The translations under genes were made by a program, and so were the position numbers. Below, one piece after another: positions 1 through 9,383 of a stretch of DNA of 64,000 nt. The notes under the pieces were generated by a model, which ran no database searches, was not told where the DNA came from, and worked only from the letters and a program-made list of their open reading frames with translations. Origin of the DNA: Cytobacillus oceanisediminis. Its GTDB lineage: Bacteria; Bacillota; Bacilli; Bacillales; Cytobacillaceae. Numbering within the stretch: position 1 is the first letter of the stretch; each line of letters begins with the position of its first letter. The DNA is taken from contig NZ_VLKI01000007.1 of NCBI RefSeq assembly GCF_007830235.1, positions 179,477 through 243,476 of the forward strand, in the 5' to 3' direction.

Positions 1-1
1 T

Positions 2-385
2 GCAGCTTCAGGCATTGCAAAAGCGAATCCGATGAAGACTGGTTTTACAGCAGTACGTCTAGGTGCAGTAACTTTCCTTGTTCCGTTCTTCTTTGTCTAT
101 CAGCCTGCATTGATCTTTCGGGGAGAACCGCTTGAAATTGCATTGAGTGTTGTATCAGCCATTATTGGGGTGTTTTTGCTTTCTTCTTCATTAGAAGGTT
201 ACCTAATCGGTTTTGGACGGATGCAAAATTTATTAGTCCGTTTGATTGTTTTAGTTGCAGGACTTTGCATGTTAATCCCAGGTATTCTGACAGATGCTTT
301 AGGAATAGCTTTAGCCCTGATTATTTATGTTCCTAAGTTTTTGAAACCTGTAAATGTCAATATCGATGAAAAACAGGAGGTATAA
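2..385 (+). CDS. TRAP transporter fused permease, C-terminal part
   Basis: The frame is open at the left edge, so the gene begins outside the window. The visible 127 residues are very hydrophobic, with about four membrane segments. They resemble the C-terminal end of the fused 4TM/12TM TRAP permeases, which import carboxylates using an ion gradient and a periplasmic-type binding protein. The stop lies one base before the next start, so it is probably cotranscribed with the acyl-CoA synthetase. This suggests it imports the acid that the downstream genes activate. The family call is from recall of the conserved tail and is fairly secure. Confidence 0.75.
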   Translation, partial: AASGIAKANPMKTGFTAVRLGAVTFLVPFFFVYQPALIFRGEPLEIALSVVSAIIGVFLLSSSLEGYLIGFGRMQNLLVRLIVLVAGLCMLIPGILTDALGIALALIIYVPKFLKPVNVNIDEKQEV

Positions 386-386
386 A

Positions 387-2528
387 ATGTCAAAAATTAA
401 TGCTCTTGACCGCTTGTTAAATCCCAGATCAATTGCAATTGTTGGTGTTTCAAAGGATTTTTCATCAATAAGCGGCAAACCAATTAAAAATTTGCTGCAC
501 CATAAATTTAAAGGGAATATTTATCCCGTTAATCCAAAGTATGATGAGATAGAAGGTATTCGTTGTTACGCCAGCATTTTGGATATACCTGGAGAAGTAG
601 ATGTAGCGTTAATTGCTGTATCTTCTAAGCGAATGCAGCAAATCCTGGAGGAGTGTGAAAAGAAGCAGGTTCATCATTTAATTTTATTTGGTTCAGGCTT
701 TGCAGAGGTTGGTGAAGAAGGGAAGGTACTTCAGGAGAAAGTTTTGGAAAAGGCTAAGCAAGCAGGGATTCATATTTTAGGGCCAAACTGCGTCGGCTTG
801 TTGAATGTTAAAGAGAGTATACCTTTGGGATTTGCCACCTCCTTTGAAACTGAAAAGGGGTTTAAATCTGGAAATGTCGGATTTGCTTCTCAAAGTGGCG
901 CAATAGGGTTTTCATTGTTCGGATTGGCCCAGGAGGAAAACATTGGTTTTTCCTATATTGTCAATACAGGTAACCAGATGGATATACATTCGCTTGATTG
1001 TATCGAGTATATGCTGGAGGATCCTGATACCACCGTTGTTGCTGGCTATTTAGAGGGAATTCCGGATGGGGAAATGCTGATGAAAATTTCTGAAACTTCT
1101 AAATCATTAAATAAACCAGTTATTTTGTTAAAAGCAGGCCGCTCTGAACTAGGCAGACAAGCAGCAATGTCACATACAGCATCTTTAACCGGGTCTGAGG
1201 AAACCTTTCAGGCAATTGCAAAACAGTATGGATTTATCACTGTAAACGACGTGGATAACATGATTGATGCAATGAAAGTTTTCTCAAGGGGCAAAATAGC
1301 AAATGGAAACCGGATTGTAACAATATCAAACTCTGGTGCAGCCGGGATTGCTATGGCTGATTATAGTGAAGCATTAGGATTAGAAATGGTTCGTTTATCC
1401 AACGAAACCGCTTCAAAAATAGAGTCAATTATTCCTCCATATGGATCTGCATTAAATCCTATTGATGTTACTGCGCAAGCCCTTAAAGAACAACATATCT
1501 TAACTGAAACTCTTGAAGTTTTAATTGAAGATGAGCAGGTTGACGCAATTGTTTTTCAAACCACATTCGGAGGAGAACTTGGAACAAAAATATGCCAGAA
1601 AATAGCAGAGATCGATAAAAAAACGGATAAACCGATCATTGTAACCATAACCGGAACAAGTGAGTTGACAGGAAAGGGACGAACGATTTTACAGGAAGCA
1701 GGGATCCCTGTTTATCCTACATCTTATAAGACAATGTTGTCTTTAAAATACTTAGTTGATTTTTCAGATTTTAGTAAAAAACAAATGATAGAACCTCCCG
1801 ATCAAGTTTTTATATCAGGTGAAACAACAAATGATTTATCTGGTATATGGACAGAAGAGCGTGTTAAGAAGGAGCTTTCATTATTAGGTATACGCGTTCC
1901 GAATGGAACGGTTATAAAAAATAGAAGCCAATTGGAGAAAGTTAAGGATAACCTAAATTATCCAGTAGTGTGTAAAGTAATATCCCGTGATGTGCTGCAT
2001 AAAACAGACGCAGGTGGTGTTCAGGTTAGCATTCATAATCCGGTTCAATTAGAAAGAGCATATGAAGAAATTTTACAGTCTGTAAAACAATATTCTCCAA
2101 ATGCCCGAATTGATGGAATTCTTGCTGAAGAAATGATCCAGGAAGAGGGAATCGAAATATTTATTGGTGTAAAGGAAGACCCTCAATTTGGACCTATCAT
2201 AGTTTGTGGACTCGGTGGTATTTTCATAGAAGTCTTAAAGGATATTTCCATTAGACGAGCGCCTATTCAAATTCAGGAAGCTCATAGGATGTTAAAAGAG
2301 TTAAAAGGATATCCATTACTGGAAGGTGTTAGGGGCGGAAAACAAAGAGATATTCAAGCTCTTGCCGAAGTACTTGTAAAAGTATCTCAATTTGCCTCGA
2401 ACCATACCGGGAAAATTAGTGAAATGGATATTAATCCAATATGGGTTTTTGAAGAAGGAAAGGGTATAGCCGCGCTTGATGGTATTATTGTTTGGAAAAA
2501 TAGAATTGAAAGTTCTGTATCTATTTAA
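387..2528 (+). CDS. Acyl-CoA synthetase, ADP-forming (acetate-CoA ligase family)
   Basis: This 713-residue protein has the order of ADP-forming acyl-CoA synthetases. A CoA-binding Rossmann domain (about residues 8-135, RSIAIVGVSK) comes first, then succinyl-CoA ligase-like domains with the motif MSHTASLTGS, whose His263 should be the phosphorylated residue. A C-terminal ATP-grasp domain spans about 490-705. It converts a carboxylic acid, ATP and CoA to acyl-CoA, ADP and phosphate in the cytoplasm. The start is the ATG after AGGAGGTATAAA. It follows the TRAP permease with one base between, which suggests translational coupling and activation of the imported acid. Substrate unknown. Confidence 0.88.
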   Translation: MSKINALDRLLNPRSIAIVGVSKDFSSISGKPIKNLLHHKFKGNIYPVNPKYDEIEGIRCYASILDIPGEVDVALIAVSSKRMQQILEECEKKQVHHLILFGSGFAEVGEEGKVLQEKVLEKAKQAGIHILGPNCVGLLNVKESIPLGFATSFETEKGFKSGNVGFASQSGAIGFSLFGLAQEENIGFSYIVNTGNQMDIHSLDCIEYMLEDPDTTVVAGYLEGIPDGEMLMKISETSKSLNKPVILLKAGRSELGRQAAMSHTASLTGSEETFQAIAKQYGFITVNDVDNMIDAMKVFSRGKIANGNRIVTISNSGAAGIAMADYSEALGLEMVRLSNETASKIESIIPPYGSALNPIDVTAQALKEQHILTETLEVLIEDEQVDAIVFQTTFGGELGTKICQKIAEIDKKTDKPIIVTITGTSELTGKGRTILQEAGIPVYPTSYKTMLSLKYLVDFSDFSKKQMIEPPDQVFISGETTNDLSGIWTEERVKKELSLLGIRVPNGTVIKNRSQLEKVKDNLNYPVVCKVISRDVLHKTDAGGVQVSIHNPVQLERAYEEILQSVKQYSPNARIDGILAEEMIQEEGIEIFIGVKEDPQFGPIIVCGLGGIFIEVLKDISIRRAPIQIQEAHRMLKELKGYPLLEGVRGGKQRDIQALAEVLVKVSQFASNHTGKISEMDINPIWVFEEGKGIAALDGIIVWKNRIESSVSI

Positions 2529-2552
2529 ATTTATAAGATCAGGAGAGATAGA

Positions 2553-2966
2553 ATGGATGATATCGGAACTAGTACGTATTTGCAATGGTTAAGAAATGAA
2601 TTTGAAGAGTCGCCATTTTGGAAACATATGGGTATTACATTTGACCGTTTTGAACCAGGAGATGTCATCATTAAGATGCCGGTTAAAAAAGAGTTGGGCA
2701 ATTCAAATGGCGTTATGCACGGAGGGGCGTTAACTTCTATTTTAGACTCAATCATTGGTGCAACAATTCGATCAACAAGAGAGGTCCGAGTAGCAACGAT
2801 TTCATTGACTACTCAATTTATAGCTCCTGTTAAGGAAGGTACGTTATATGCGAGGGCTACACTTATTAATGATGGAAAGCGAATTCAATATGTGGAATCA
2901 AAAGCCTTTAATGAAAGAGATGAAACAATCGGAACTGCATTGGGGACTTTTGCTATTCTAAAGTAA
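2553..2966 (+). CDS. PaaI-type hotdog thioesterase
   Basis: This 137-residue protein has the PaaI/hotdog signature NSNGVMHGGALTSILDS, with the HGG turn and the following Asp expected at the active site. Such enzymes hydrolyse acyl-CoA esters and often recover CoA from dead-end intermediates. The length is normal for the family. An AGGAGA ribosome site precedes the ATG, and the gene follows the synthetase by 24 bases, so it is probably in the same transcript. A scavenging role in this pathway is inference. Confidence 0.85.
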   Translation: MDDIGTSTYLQWLRNEFEESPFWKHMGITFDRFEPGDVIIKMPVKKELGNSNGVMHGGALTSILDSIIGATIRSTREVRVATISLTTQFIAPVKEGTLYARATLINDGKRIQYVESKAFNERDETIGTALGTFAILK

Positions 2967-3020
2967 CTTATTCAAAAGGCAGAATGTATATATCTTAATA
3001 AAGTGAGGAGGAAAAGCTAA

Positions 3021-3791
3021 ATGGAATTTCAAACAAAAATTGGAAAATCCATTCCGGACAAAATATATGTACATGGCTATAACCTGACAGAGGATTTGAT
3101 TGGAAATATTACATTAGCAGATATGGCTTTCCTTGGTGCAAAGCATCGTAAACCAACAGAAAATGAATCCAAAATGCTTAACGCACTGCTAGTGGCTATC
3201 TGTGAGCATGGTTTTACCCCAAGCTCAATTTCCACCCGTTTAACCTATCTGGGTGCACCTGAATCTGTTCAATCGGCAGTGGCGGCTGGATTGCTTGGAG
3301 CTGGAACGGTTTATCTGGGTGCAATGGAGTATGTGGCAGAAATGCTTCAAAAAGCATTTCAAAAATACGGGGAAGAATACGATATTAAAGAACTTGCTTC
3401 CATCATTATTAATGAGAGACAAGAAAGCGGACAGCAGCTCCCCGGGTTTGGTCATCCTGTTCATAAACCTGAAGATCCCCGTACCACCAAATTGTTCGAG
3501 ATTTCAGAGCAGTTAGGCTTTAACGGAAAGAATTCACAGCTCCTGAAAGAGATTCATAGACAATTTTGCGAGAAAAAAGGAAAAACGATTACCTTAAATG
3601 CTGTAGGTGCAATAGGTGCCATAATGGCTGACATGGAAATTGATTACCGTGTTGTCAAATCATTTGCAGTTGCTTCAAGAGCCGTTGGACTAGTGGCACA
3701 TATAGCAGAAGAAATCGAACACGGAAGAAAAGATAGTATTGGCCAGCAATTGTTCAATTACATTGAAGAACATACGGAATATCAAGGTTAA
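3021..3791 (+). CDS. Citryl-CoA lyase-like protein (citrate synthase fold)
   Basis: At 256 residues this matches the short citrate synthase-like proteins annotated as citryl-CoA lyase, which correspond to the C-terminal domain of ATP-citrate lyase. The motif GFGHPVHKPEDPRT carries the expected active-site His. These proteins catalyse retro-aldol cleavage of citryl-CoA-like thioesters to acetyl-CoA and an oxo acid. Here it may cleave a citramalyl-type intermediate of the local pathway, which is inference. The start follows GTGAGGAGG. It has no mitochondrial-type or signal sequence and should be cytoplasmic. Confidence 0.8.
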   Translation: MEFQTKIGKSIPDKIYVHGYNLTEDLIGNITLADMAFLGAKHRKPTENESKMLNALLVAICEHGFTPSSISTRLTYLGAPESVQSAVAAGLLGAGTVYLGAMEYVAEMLQKAFQKYGEEYDIKELASIIINERQESGQQLPGFGHPVHKPEDPRTTKLFEISEQLGFNGKNSQLLKEIHRQFCEKKGKTITLNAVGAIGAIMADMEIDYRVVKSFAVASRAVGLVAHIAEEIEHGRKDSIGQQLFNYIEEHTEYQG

Positions 3792-3809
3792 TTATTTGTA
3801 TTACTATGG

Positions 3810-3838
3810 GGATCATTCTTTAGGTTAGAGAATGATCC
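3810..3838 (+). terminator. Stem-loop between the lyase and monooxygenase genes
   Basis: GGATCATTCT pairs perfectly with AGAATGATCC around a 9-base loop, followed by a weakly T-rich stretch. It may be a leaky terminator or a transcript-processing stem inside the operon. Confidence 0.5.
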
Positions 3839-3870
3839 AATTTCATTTAGATATAACTGGGGGAAATTAT

Positions 3871-4839
3871 ATGCCATTCCAAACAGATATAACTAAATTA
3901 TTAGGCATCAAGTATCCAATTATTCAAGGCGGCTTACAAGGATTGGGACGTGAACCCCTTGTTTCAGCTGTTTCTGCAGCAGGTGGATTAGGATTAATTA
4001 CAGCAGGGACATATTCTAGCAAAAAGGAAATGATAGAGGATATCGAGCTTGTACGAAAGAAAACAAGCAAACCATTTGGCGTAAATCTGGCTATTGGTAT
4101 TCGTAAACCGATGGATGAATATGTTGAAGGAGTCATAGAAACCGGAGTTAACATTGTTTTTACATCCGGCTACAGCCCTGCTAAATTTATGGATCAATTA
4201 AAAAAAGCCGGTGTCAAAGTTATCCATGTTGTACCATCCGTTAAATTTGCTAAAAAGGCTGAAGAATTAGGCTGTGATGGTGTTGTAATTGTCGGGTACG
4301 AATGTGGTGGTCATCCTGGGATTGATGAAGTCACCTCATTGGTTATGATCCCTAAAGTAGTAGAGTCAGTTAGCATTCCTGTCATCGCAGCAGGCGGCTT
4401 CTCTGATGGGAAAGGATTAGTTGCAGCTTTATCACTAGGAGCACAAGGGATACAAATGGGAACTAGGTTTGTAATGAGTCAGGAATCACCTTTACCAGAA
4501 ACTATTAAGGAACAATTAAGAAGTGCCAGTATGAACGATACATTGATTATTAAGCGTTCCATCAATAAGCCAAACAGGGTTTACAAAAACGAGGCTGCAC
4601 TTAAAGTACTTGAACTGGAAGGTGAAAATGCCAAGGTTGAAGAGCTGCTTCCTTTAATTGGAGGAGAAGCTTATAAAAAGCTGCTTAATGATGGAGACAT
4701 AAATGCAGGTGTATTATCCATCGGCCAGATAATTGGCCGGATTCATCAATATCCTAGCGTAAAGGAGATTATTGAAGGTATTGTAACAGAAGCCGATTCA
4801 ATAATCACAAAAATGAATCAAAGCTGGCAGCCAATATAG
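3871..4839 (+). CDS. Nitronate monooxygenase / enoyl-ACP reductase II-like flavoprotein
   Basis: This 322-residue TIM-barrel FMN protein has the family landmarks: PIIQGGLQGLG near the N terminus, then the central ECGGHPG with the catalytic His, and IPVIAAGGFSDG for phosphate binding. Members oxidise nitronates or reduce enoyl thioesters, and many clustered with acyl-CoA genes have unknown reactions. The ATG at 3871 is preferred over an upstream ATG because it follows GGGGGAAATTAT and matches the family N terminus. Its position in a CoA-thioester cluster makes an enoyl-CoA-related or detoxifying role plausible. Confidence 0.82.
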   Translation: MPFQTDITKLLGIKYPIIQGGLQGLGREPLVSAVSAAGGLGLITAGTYSSKKEMIEDIELVRKKTSKPFGVNLAIGIRKPMDEYVEGVIETGVNIVFTSGYSPAKFMDQLKKAGVKVIHVVPSVKFAKKAEELGCDGVVIVGYECGGHPGIDEVTSLVMIPKVVESVSIPVIAAGGFSDGKGLVAALSLGAQGIQMGTRFVMSQESPLPETIKEQLRSASMNDTLIIKRSINKPNRVYKNEAALKVLELEGENAKVEELLPLIGGEAYKKLLNDGDINAGVLSIGQIIGRIHQYPSVKEIIEGIVTEADSIITKMNQSWQPI

Positions 4840-4931
4840 TCTTAACAAAATTTTTTCATAGGACATTTAAGTGATTGCAGTAACCTTTAGATTGAGTGAC
4901 AACCCAATAGCTATTGAAAAGGGAGGTTCAT

Positions 4932-5711
4932 ATGAATTACAACTATATACTGGAAGAAAAACAAGGAAACATTTATATCATTCGATTAAATAAACCGGAA
5001 GTCCGTAATGCATTAATAATGGATATGAGATTGGAACTGCTTCACGCTATGGAAAAAGCAGAGTTAGATGATGAGATAAAATGCATCATCCTTACGGGGC
5101 ATGATAAAGCCTTTTCTGCTGGCGGGGATCTTTCTGCTCTTAAAGACTTGAAGCCTCTCGAAGGCAGAAAAAGACTTCAAAAATCCTTTCCATTGTTAAT
5201 GAAAATTCTTGAAATTGAGAAGCCCATTATCGCAGCTGTTAACGGGGCTGCCGCCGGTGCAGGTTTTAGCCTAACGTTGCTGTGTGATTTAATAATTGCT
5301 TCGGAAGAGGCTTTTTTTGTACAAAGTTTTGTAAATGTGGGGTTAATACCCGATTTTGCAGCTATTCATTTCCTTCCTTTGTTAATTGGACCGCATCGGG
5401 CAAGAGAGCTAATGTTTTTGGGTGAACGGATTACTGCTTTTGAAGCGGAACGTTTAGGAATTGTTAATCGGGTAGTACCTGGTGAAATTCTACTACAGGA
5501 AACGATTCATATAGCAGAAAAATTAACGAGAAAATCCGGTATCTCCATAGGAATAACAAAAAAAATTATGAATCAGCACTTGCATAAGGATTTAAAGCTT
5601 CTTTTAGAATTGGAAGCTCAAGGACAAGATATCTGTTTTCAAACGGCAGATTTTAAAGAAGGCGTTAAGGCATTTTTTGATAAAAGAGACCCTAATTTTA
5701 TTGGGAAGTGA
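4932..5711 (+). CDS. Enoyl-CoA hydratase/isomerase family protein (crotonase 1)
   Basis: This is a 259-residue crotonase with the oxyanion-hole segments FSAGGDLSAL and NGAAAGAGFSL. The second catalytic Glu region of true hydratases is replaced by FVNVGLIPDFAA, resembling PaaG-type isomerases whose key acid is an Asp. It may therefore isomerise or open a ring-type CoA thioester rather than simply hydrate an enoyl-CoA (inference). The start is the ATG with GGGAGG seven bases upstream. The 92-base gap before it shows no clear terminator. Confidence 0.85.
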   Translation: MNYNYILEEKQGNIYIIRLNKPEVRNALIMDMRLELLHAMEKAELDDEIKCIILTGHDKAFSAGGDLSALKDLKPLEGRKRLQKSFPLLMKILEIEKPIIAAVNGAAAGAGFSLTLLCDLIIASEEAFFVQSFVNVGLIPDFAAIHFLPLLIGPHRARELMFLGERITAFEAERLGIVNRVVPGEILLQETIHIAEKLTRKSGISIGITKKIMNQHLHKDLKLLLELEAQGQDICFQTADFKEGVKAFFDKRDPNFIGK

Positions 5712-5798
5712 CATTCATAATCTGTCAACTACCTCCTTCGAACAGCAGGGAAAACCCATTTGTGATAGTAAAAATTCTTTTTGAAAAGAGGCTAAAAA

Positions 5799-7586
5799 AT
5801 GAATGAGCGTTTTGATGTTCTGAAACAGGATGCCAAGTTAGGTGGAATGCCAGAGTCAAGGGGTCTTAACTTTTACGAAACAGATTATAATTTGGACTTT
5901 TTAATACGCTTCTATGTTCCAAAAGATGAATATGAACATGTTCGTCCTCTTTTATCAAGAATGGGGGCTGTAGCGGGAGAGGAGTTGGATGATTTATCGC
6001 GTGAAGCAGACCGTTACCCGCCGGAATTTTTTCCATATAACAAAAACGGGGAGCGCGTTGATCATGTGAAATACCATCCTGCCTATCAGCGGATGGAGGA
6101 GATTGGGTACAGTCAATTTGGCCTTGTAGCGATGTCTCATCGTTCAGGAGTAATGGGTTGGCCAACTCCATTTTCAAGAGTTTTAAAGTATTCATTTTGG
6201 TATATATTCGCCCAATCAGAATTTGGGTTATGCTGTCCTATGTCCATGACTGATTCGGCAGCACGGGTTATTGACCAATTTGCCAGCCATGAAATTAAGA
6301 AAACTTATCTGCCGAATTTGACAAGTACTGACATGAAGAAACTTTGGACAGCTGCACAGTTTATGACAGAAAAACAAGGCGGCTCAGATGTTGGAGAGAA
6401 TACATTAATGGCTAAAAAAGTTGGTGATCAGTGGGAGCTTTGGGGAGATAAATGGTTTTGTTCAAACGTATCTGCCGACGTTGCGTTAGTCCTGGCCCGT
6501 CCGGAAGGAGCCAGTAAAGGAACAAAAGGATTGGCGATGTTTTTAGTGCCAAAAAAGCTGGAGAATGGAGAGCGAAACCGTTATCGTATAAACCGGTTGA
6601 AAGATAAACTGGGAACAAAAGATATGGCCTCAGGGGAGGTTTCTTTTGATGGTGCTATCGGTTATGTAGTTGGTGACATTGACAATGGTTTTAAACAAAT
6701 GATGTCAATGGTGAATTCATCACGACTTTCAAATGCTGTACGTTCATCGGCGATGATGAGGAGGAGTTTTTTAGAAGCACTTGTTACAGCTAGAGGGAGA
6801 CAGGCTTTTGGCCAGGCGCTAATTAAATTACCGTTGATGAAAGAAAATGTTTTTGAAATACTTCTTGATACAGAGGCAGCAGCTTCAATGGTGTTTTTTA
6901 CTGCTAATGTGTTTGATAAAACTGAAAATGGAAGTGAGGAATACAAACCATTGCTTCGTCTGTTAACTCCTTTGCTTAAAGGATATATTTGCAAGCGCGC
7001 ACGATATATTACCGCTGAGGCAATGGAAATACGCGGAGGAAATGGATATATAGAAGAATGGGTCAATCCTAAACTGGTCCGTGATGCTCATTTGGGCTCC
7101 ATATGGGAAGGAACTACGAATATCGTTGCACTTGATGTAATAAGAGCTATCAATAAGGAGCTGGCTGGTGATGTTTTCCTAAAAGACTTTAAACTTCGGC
7201 TTTCCAATCTAAACAATGATTATGTTATTCGTGCTGCTAAACTTTGTCTTAAGAAAGCAGAGAAATTCAAAGAAAAAGTTGATTCAATCGTTCAAAAAAA
7301 GACCTTTGAACATGAGATTTCAGCAAAACGTTATATGGATTACATGTATCATCTCTGTGCTGCAAGCCTATTATTAGAGGAAGCGGATTTTCAGCTTTCC
7401 AAAGATGGAAGTTACCGGAAGATGTTTATATTTATGCATTATTTTCAAAAGTATCTACTTTCCTCAAATGTTACCGGTGCTTTTGATAGATCATTAAATA
7501 AATGGTTAGATGCAATTATAGACTGGGGACAAATTCCTGCCAATGTAATTGAGGACCTTTTGAACGAATTAGAGCCGCAGCAATAA
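5799..7586 (+). CDS. Acyl-CoA dehydrogenase, long AidB-like type
   Basis: At 595 residues this FAD enzyme is longer than ordinary acyl-CoA dehydrogenases (about 380-400). It resembles the AidB-like or very-long-chain branch with an added C-terminal helical domain. Seen motifs are MTEKQGGSDV in the middle domain and GSIWEGTTNIVALD, whose Glu is the likely base that removes the alpha proton. It would form an enoyl-CoA and pass electrons to ETF. GAGG lies before the ATG. It sits between two crotonases, consistent with successive oxidation and hydration. Confidence 0.88.
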   Translation: MNERFDVLKQDAKLGGMPESRGLNFYETDYNLDFLIRFYVPKDEYEHVRPLLSRMGAVAGEELDDLSREADRYPPEFFPYNKNGERVDHVKYHPAYQRMEEIGYSQFGLVAMSHRSGVMGWPTPFSRVLKYSFWYIFAQSEFGLCCPMSMTDSAARVIDQFASHEIKKTYLPNLTSTDMKKLWTAAQFMTEKQGGSDVGENTLMAKKVGDQWELWGDKWFCSNVSADVALVLARPEGASKGTKGLAMFLVPKKLENGERNRYRINRLKDKLGTKDMASGEVSFDGAIGYVVGDIDNGFKQMMSMVNSSRLSNAVRSSAMMRRSFLEALVTARGRQAFGQALIKLPLMKENVFEILLDTEAAASMVFFTANVFDKTENGSEEYKPLLRLLTPLLKGYICKRARYITAEAMEIRGGNGYIEEWVNPKLVRDAHLGSIWEGTTNIVALDVIRAINKELAGDVFLKDFKLRLSNLNNDYVIRAAKLCLKKAEKFKEKVDSIVQKKTFEHEISAKRYMDYMYHLCAASLLLEEADFQLSKDGSYRKMFIFMHYFQKYLLSSNVTGAFDRSLNKWLDAIIDWGQIPANVIEDLLNELEPQQ

Positions 7587-7681
7587 AAAGCATTGGTTAA
7601 TTAACAATCATTGTTCTTAAAGAGAAGCCAGGCATCTTATAAGCAAAATTCTATTAAAAGTAATATTTTCATTTGTAGAAG

Positions 7682-7717
7682 AAGGAATGTTATTTATTAA
7701 TATTCCTTTATTTTTTA
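7682..7717 (+). terminator. Probable rho-independent terminator
   Basis: AAGGAAT pairs with ATTCCTT and is followed by TATTTTTTATTG. It lies about 95 bases after the dehydrogenase stop and probably ends the first operon. The rest of 7587-7861 holds no gene that I can support. Confidence 0.55.
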
Positions 7718-7861
7718 TTGAATGAGCTTAATTTTACTTGCGTCGCTTCAGCAAGAGACTGCCAAAGGGGTTGTGTGATGTTAATATAAGATTTTGTCTT
7801 TGATGTGATACCTTTCGAGTCTGATTTAAGTTTATAAAAGATTAGAAGGAGGCTGAAAAAA

Positions 7862-7948
7862 ATGATCAGAGCTAATGAAAATGGAGCGCTGTATACAGTA
7901 AAAGATAGAGCGTTTTTAACAGCTATCGAAAAGTGGTTATCAACATGA
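7862..7948 (+). CDS. Small 28-residue ORF coupled to the MFS gene
   Basis: ATG at 7862 follows a very good ribosome site (AAGGAGGCTGAAAAA). The frame encodes 28 residues beginning MIRANENGALYTVKDR, without a membrane segment. Its TGA overlaps the MFS start as ATGA, the usual arrangement for translational coupling. I do not recognise the peptide. It may be a leader that sets transporter translation, a tiny partner protein, or the remnant end of a lost gene. The evidence for translation is the Shine-Dalgarno site and overlap only. Confidence 0.55.
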   Translation: MIRANENGALYTVKDRAFLTAIEKWLST

Positions 7949-9216
7949 CAAAGAGAAGCAATATATATTATGGGTGGTACATCGTTTTGTCGGCATCTGT
8001 GATTGTTTTACTCACCATGGGACTACGGATGGGAATTGGTCCTTTTGTTACCCCAATGGTACAGGATATGGGATTATCCAGGACCGAATTTTCACTCATT
8101 GTCGCAATAGGAATGATTGTTTATGGATTAGGAATGCCCTTGGCTGGAACTCTATTAAAAAGGTTCAGCACTCGTTTCGTTTTGTTAACAGGATTACTGG
8201 GCGTTTGTGGATCGATAATATGGACCATAAGTTCTAAAGGGTTTGTTTCATTTCTCCTTTCTTTCGGTATTTTTCTATCACTAGGTCTTGCATTTTTAAG
8301 CAATATTACTTTAGCGCCGCTTATTAGCAAGTGGTTTGTTCAGCAAAGGGGAAAGGCACTCTTTTACCTATCCACGGGCGGAATGGCTGGAATTGCAGTT
8401 ATGACACCGGTTGAAACTTTATTAATTCAGTTAGTCGGATGGCGGCATACACTTTTAATATTTGCAGGGCTATTCGTTTGTGTTGTACTTCCTTCAGCTA
8501 TTTTTGTTATGCGGGAAGAGGTGCCTGAAGGGGCAGATGGTGGTCCTGCTGTTCAAGGGAGTAAAATTAGGCAGGACATCCAGCCGGATATTACTTGGAA
8601 AGATGCTGTGAAGACACGAGCTTATTGGCAGATCGTTTTCGGGTTATTCGCGTGCGGTTTTGGCATGAATCTTATGGGCTCTCACGCTGTCCCAATGCTA
8701 ATGGATCACCATTTTGAACCTATGACTGCATCATTTGGTGTTGGAATGATTGGAGTCGTAGCAATATTTAGCACATTATTTTTAGGATCTATCGCAGACC
8801 GTTATCCCCGAAAAAAGATTCTCTTTTGGATCTATCTTGTGCGCGGTTCTGGGCTGCTCAGTTTATTTTACGTAGCAACTCCAATGCAGCTTTACTTAGT
8901 TGCAATTACCGGGGGCTTGGTATGGGCAGGGTCGATTGCCATGTCATCTGCCATTTTGGGTGACTTATATGGAATTAGATTGCTTGGACTATTAAATGGC
9001 TGGGCTTTTTTCGGGCACCAGATTGGTGGAGCAATAGGCTCGTTCATCGGTGGCTGGGGATATGATACATTCGAGACTCATATTTTAGCATTTGGATTGG
9101 CAGCTTTTTTAGCTATTACTGCTAGTTGGGTGTCCTACTGGTTACCTGAAAGAATCATTTATACCAAGAATACGAACATAGGTACAGAGCAATCTATATT
9201 AAAAACTGGTGATTAA
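7945..9216 (+). CDS. MFS transporter, oxalate/formate or monocarboxylate type
   Basis: This 423-residue protein has about 12 membrane segments and begins YYGWYIVLSASVIVLLTMG, typical of the OFA/monocarboxylate branch of the major facilitator superfamily. A central charged loop (about 190-225) separates the two six-helix halves, and the basic DRYPRKK loop occurs after helix 8. The ATG at 7945 is chosen because it overlaps the small upstream ORF. It likely moves an organic acid across the cytoplasmic membrane as part of this cluster. Substrate not determinable. Confidence 0.85.
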   Translation: MTKRSNIYYGWYIVLSASVIVLLTMGLRMGIGPFVTPMVQDMGLSRTEFSLIVAIGMIVYGLGMPLAGTLLKRFSTRFVLLTGLLGVCGSIIWTISSKGFVSFLLSFGIFLSLGLAFLSNITLAPLISKWFVQQRGKALFYLSTGGMAGIAVMTPVETLLIQLVGWRHTLLIFAGLFVCVVLPSAIFVMREEVPEGADGGPAVQGSKIRQDIQPDITWKDAVKTRAYWQIVFGLFACGFGMNLMGSHAVPMLMDHHFEPMTASFGVGMIGVVAIFSTLFLGSIADRYPRKKILFWIYLVRGSGLLSLFYVATPMQLYLVAITGGLVWAGSIAMSSAILGDLYGIRLLGLLNGWAFFGHQIGGAIGSFIGGWGYDTFETHILAFGLAAFLAITASWVSYWLPERIIYTKNTNIGTEQSILKTGD

Positions 9217-9383
9217 GTTAACAGCTTCGGGCCAAATTTTAAAGGTAAGTGTGAAGATTTAGCCCCGATATTTTCTCAGCATTCATTCTTTTTGTTTTGG
9301 AAGATGTCTTAAATAAACATAAAAGTGTCTTAAGAATAAATCATTTTTCTTGATTTAGGAAGAAATTTAAAAGGAGGGTAAAT

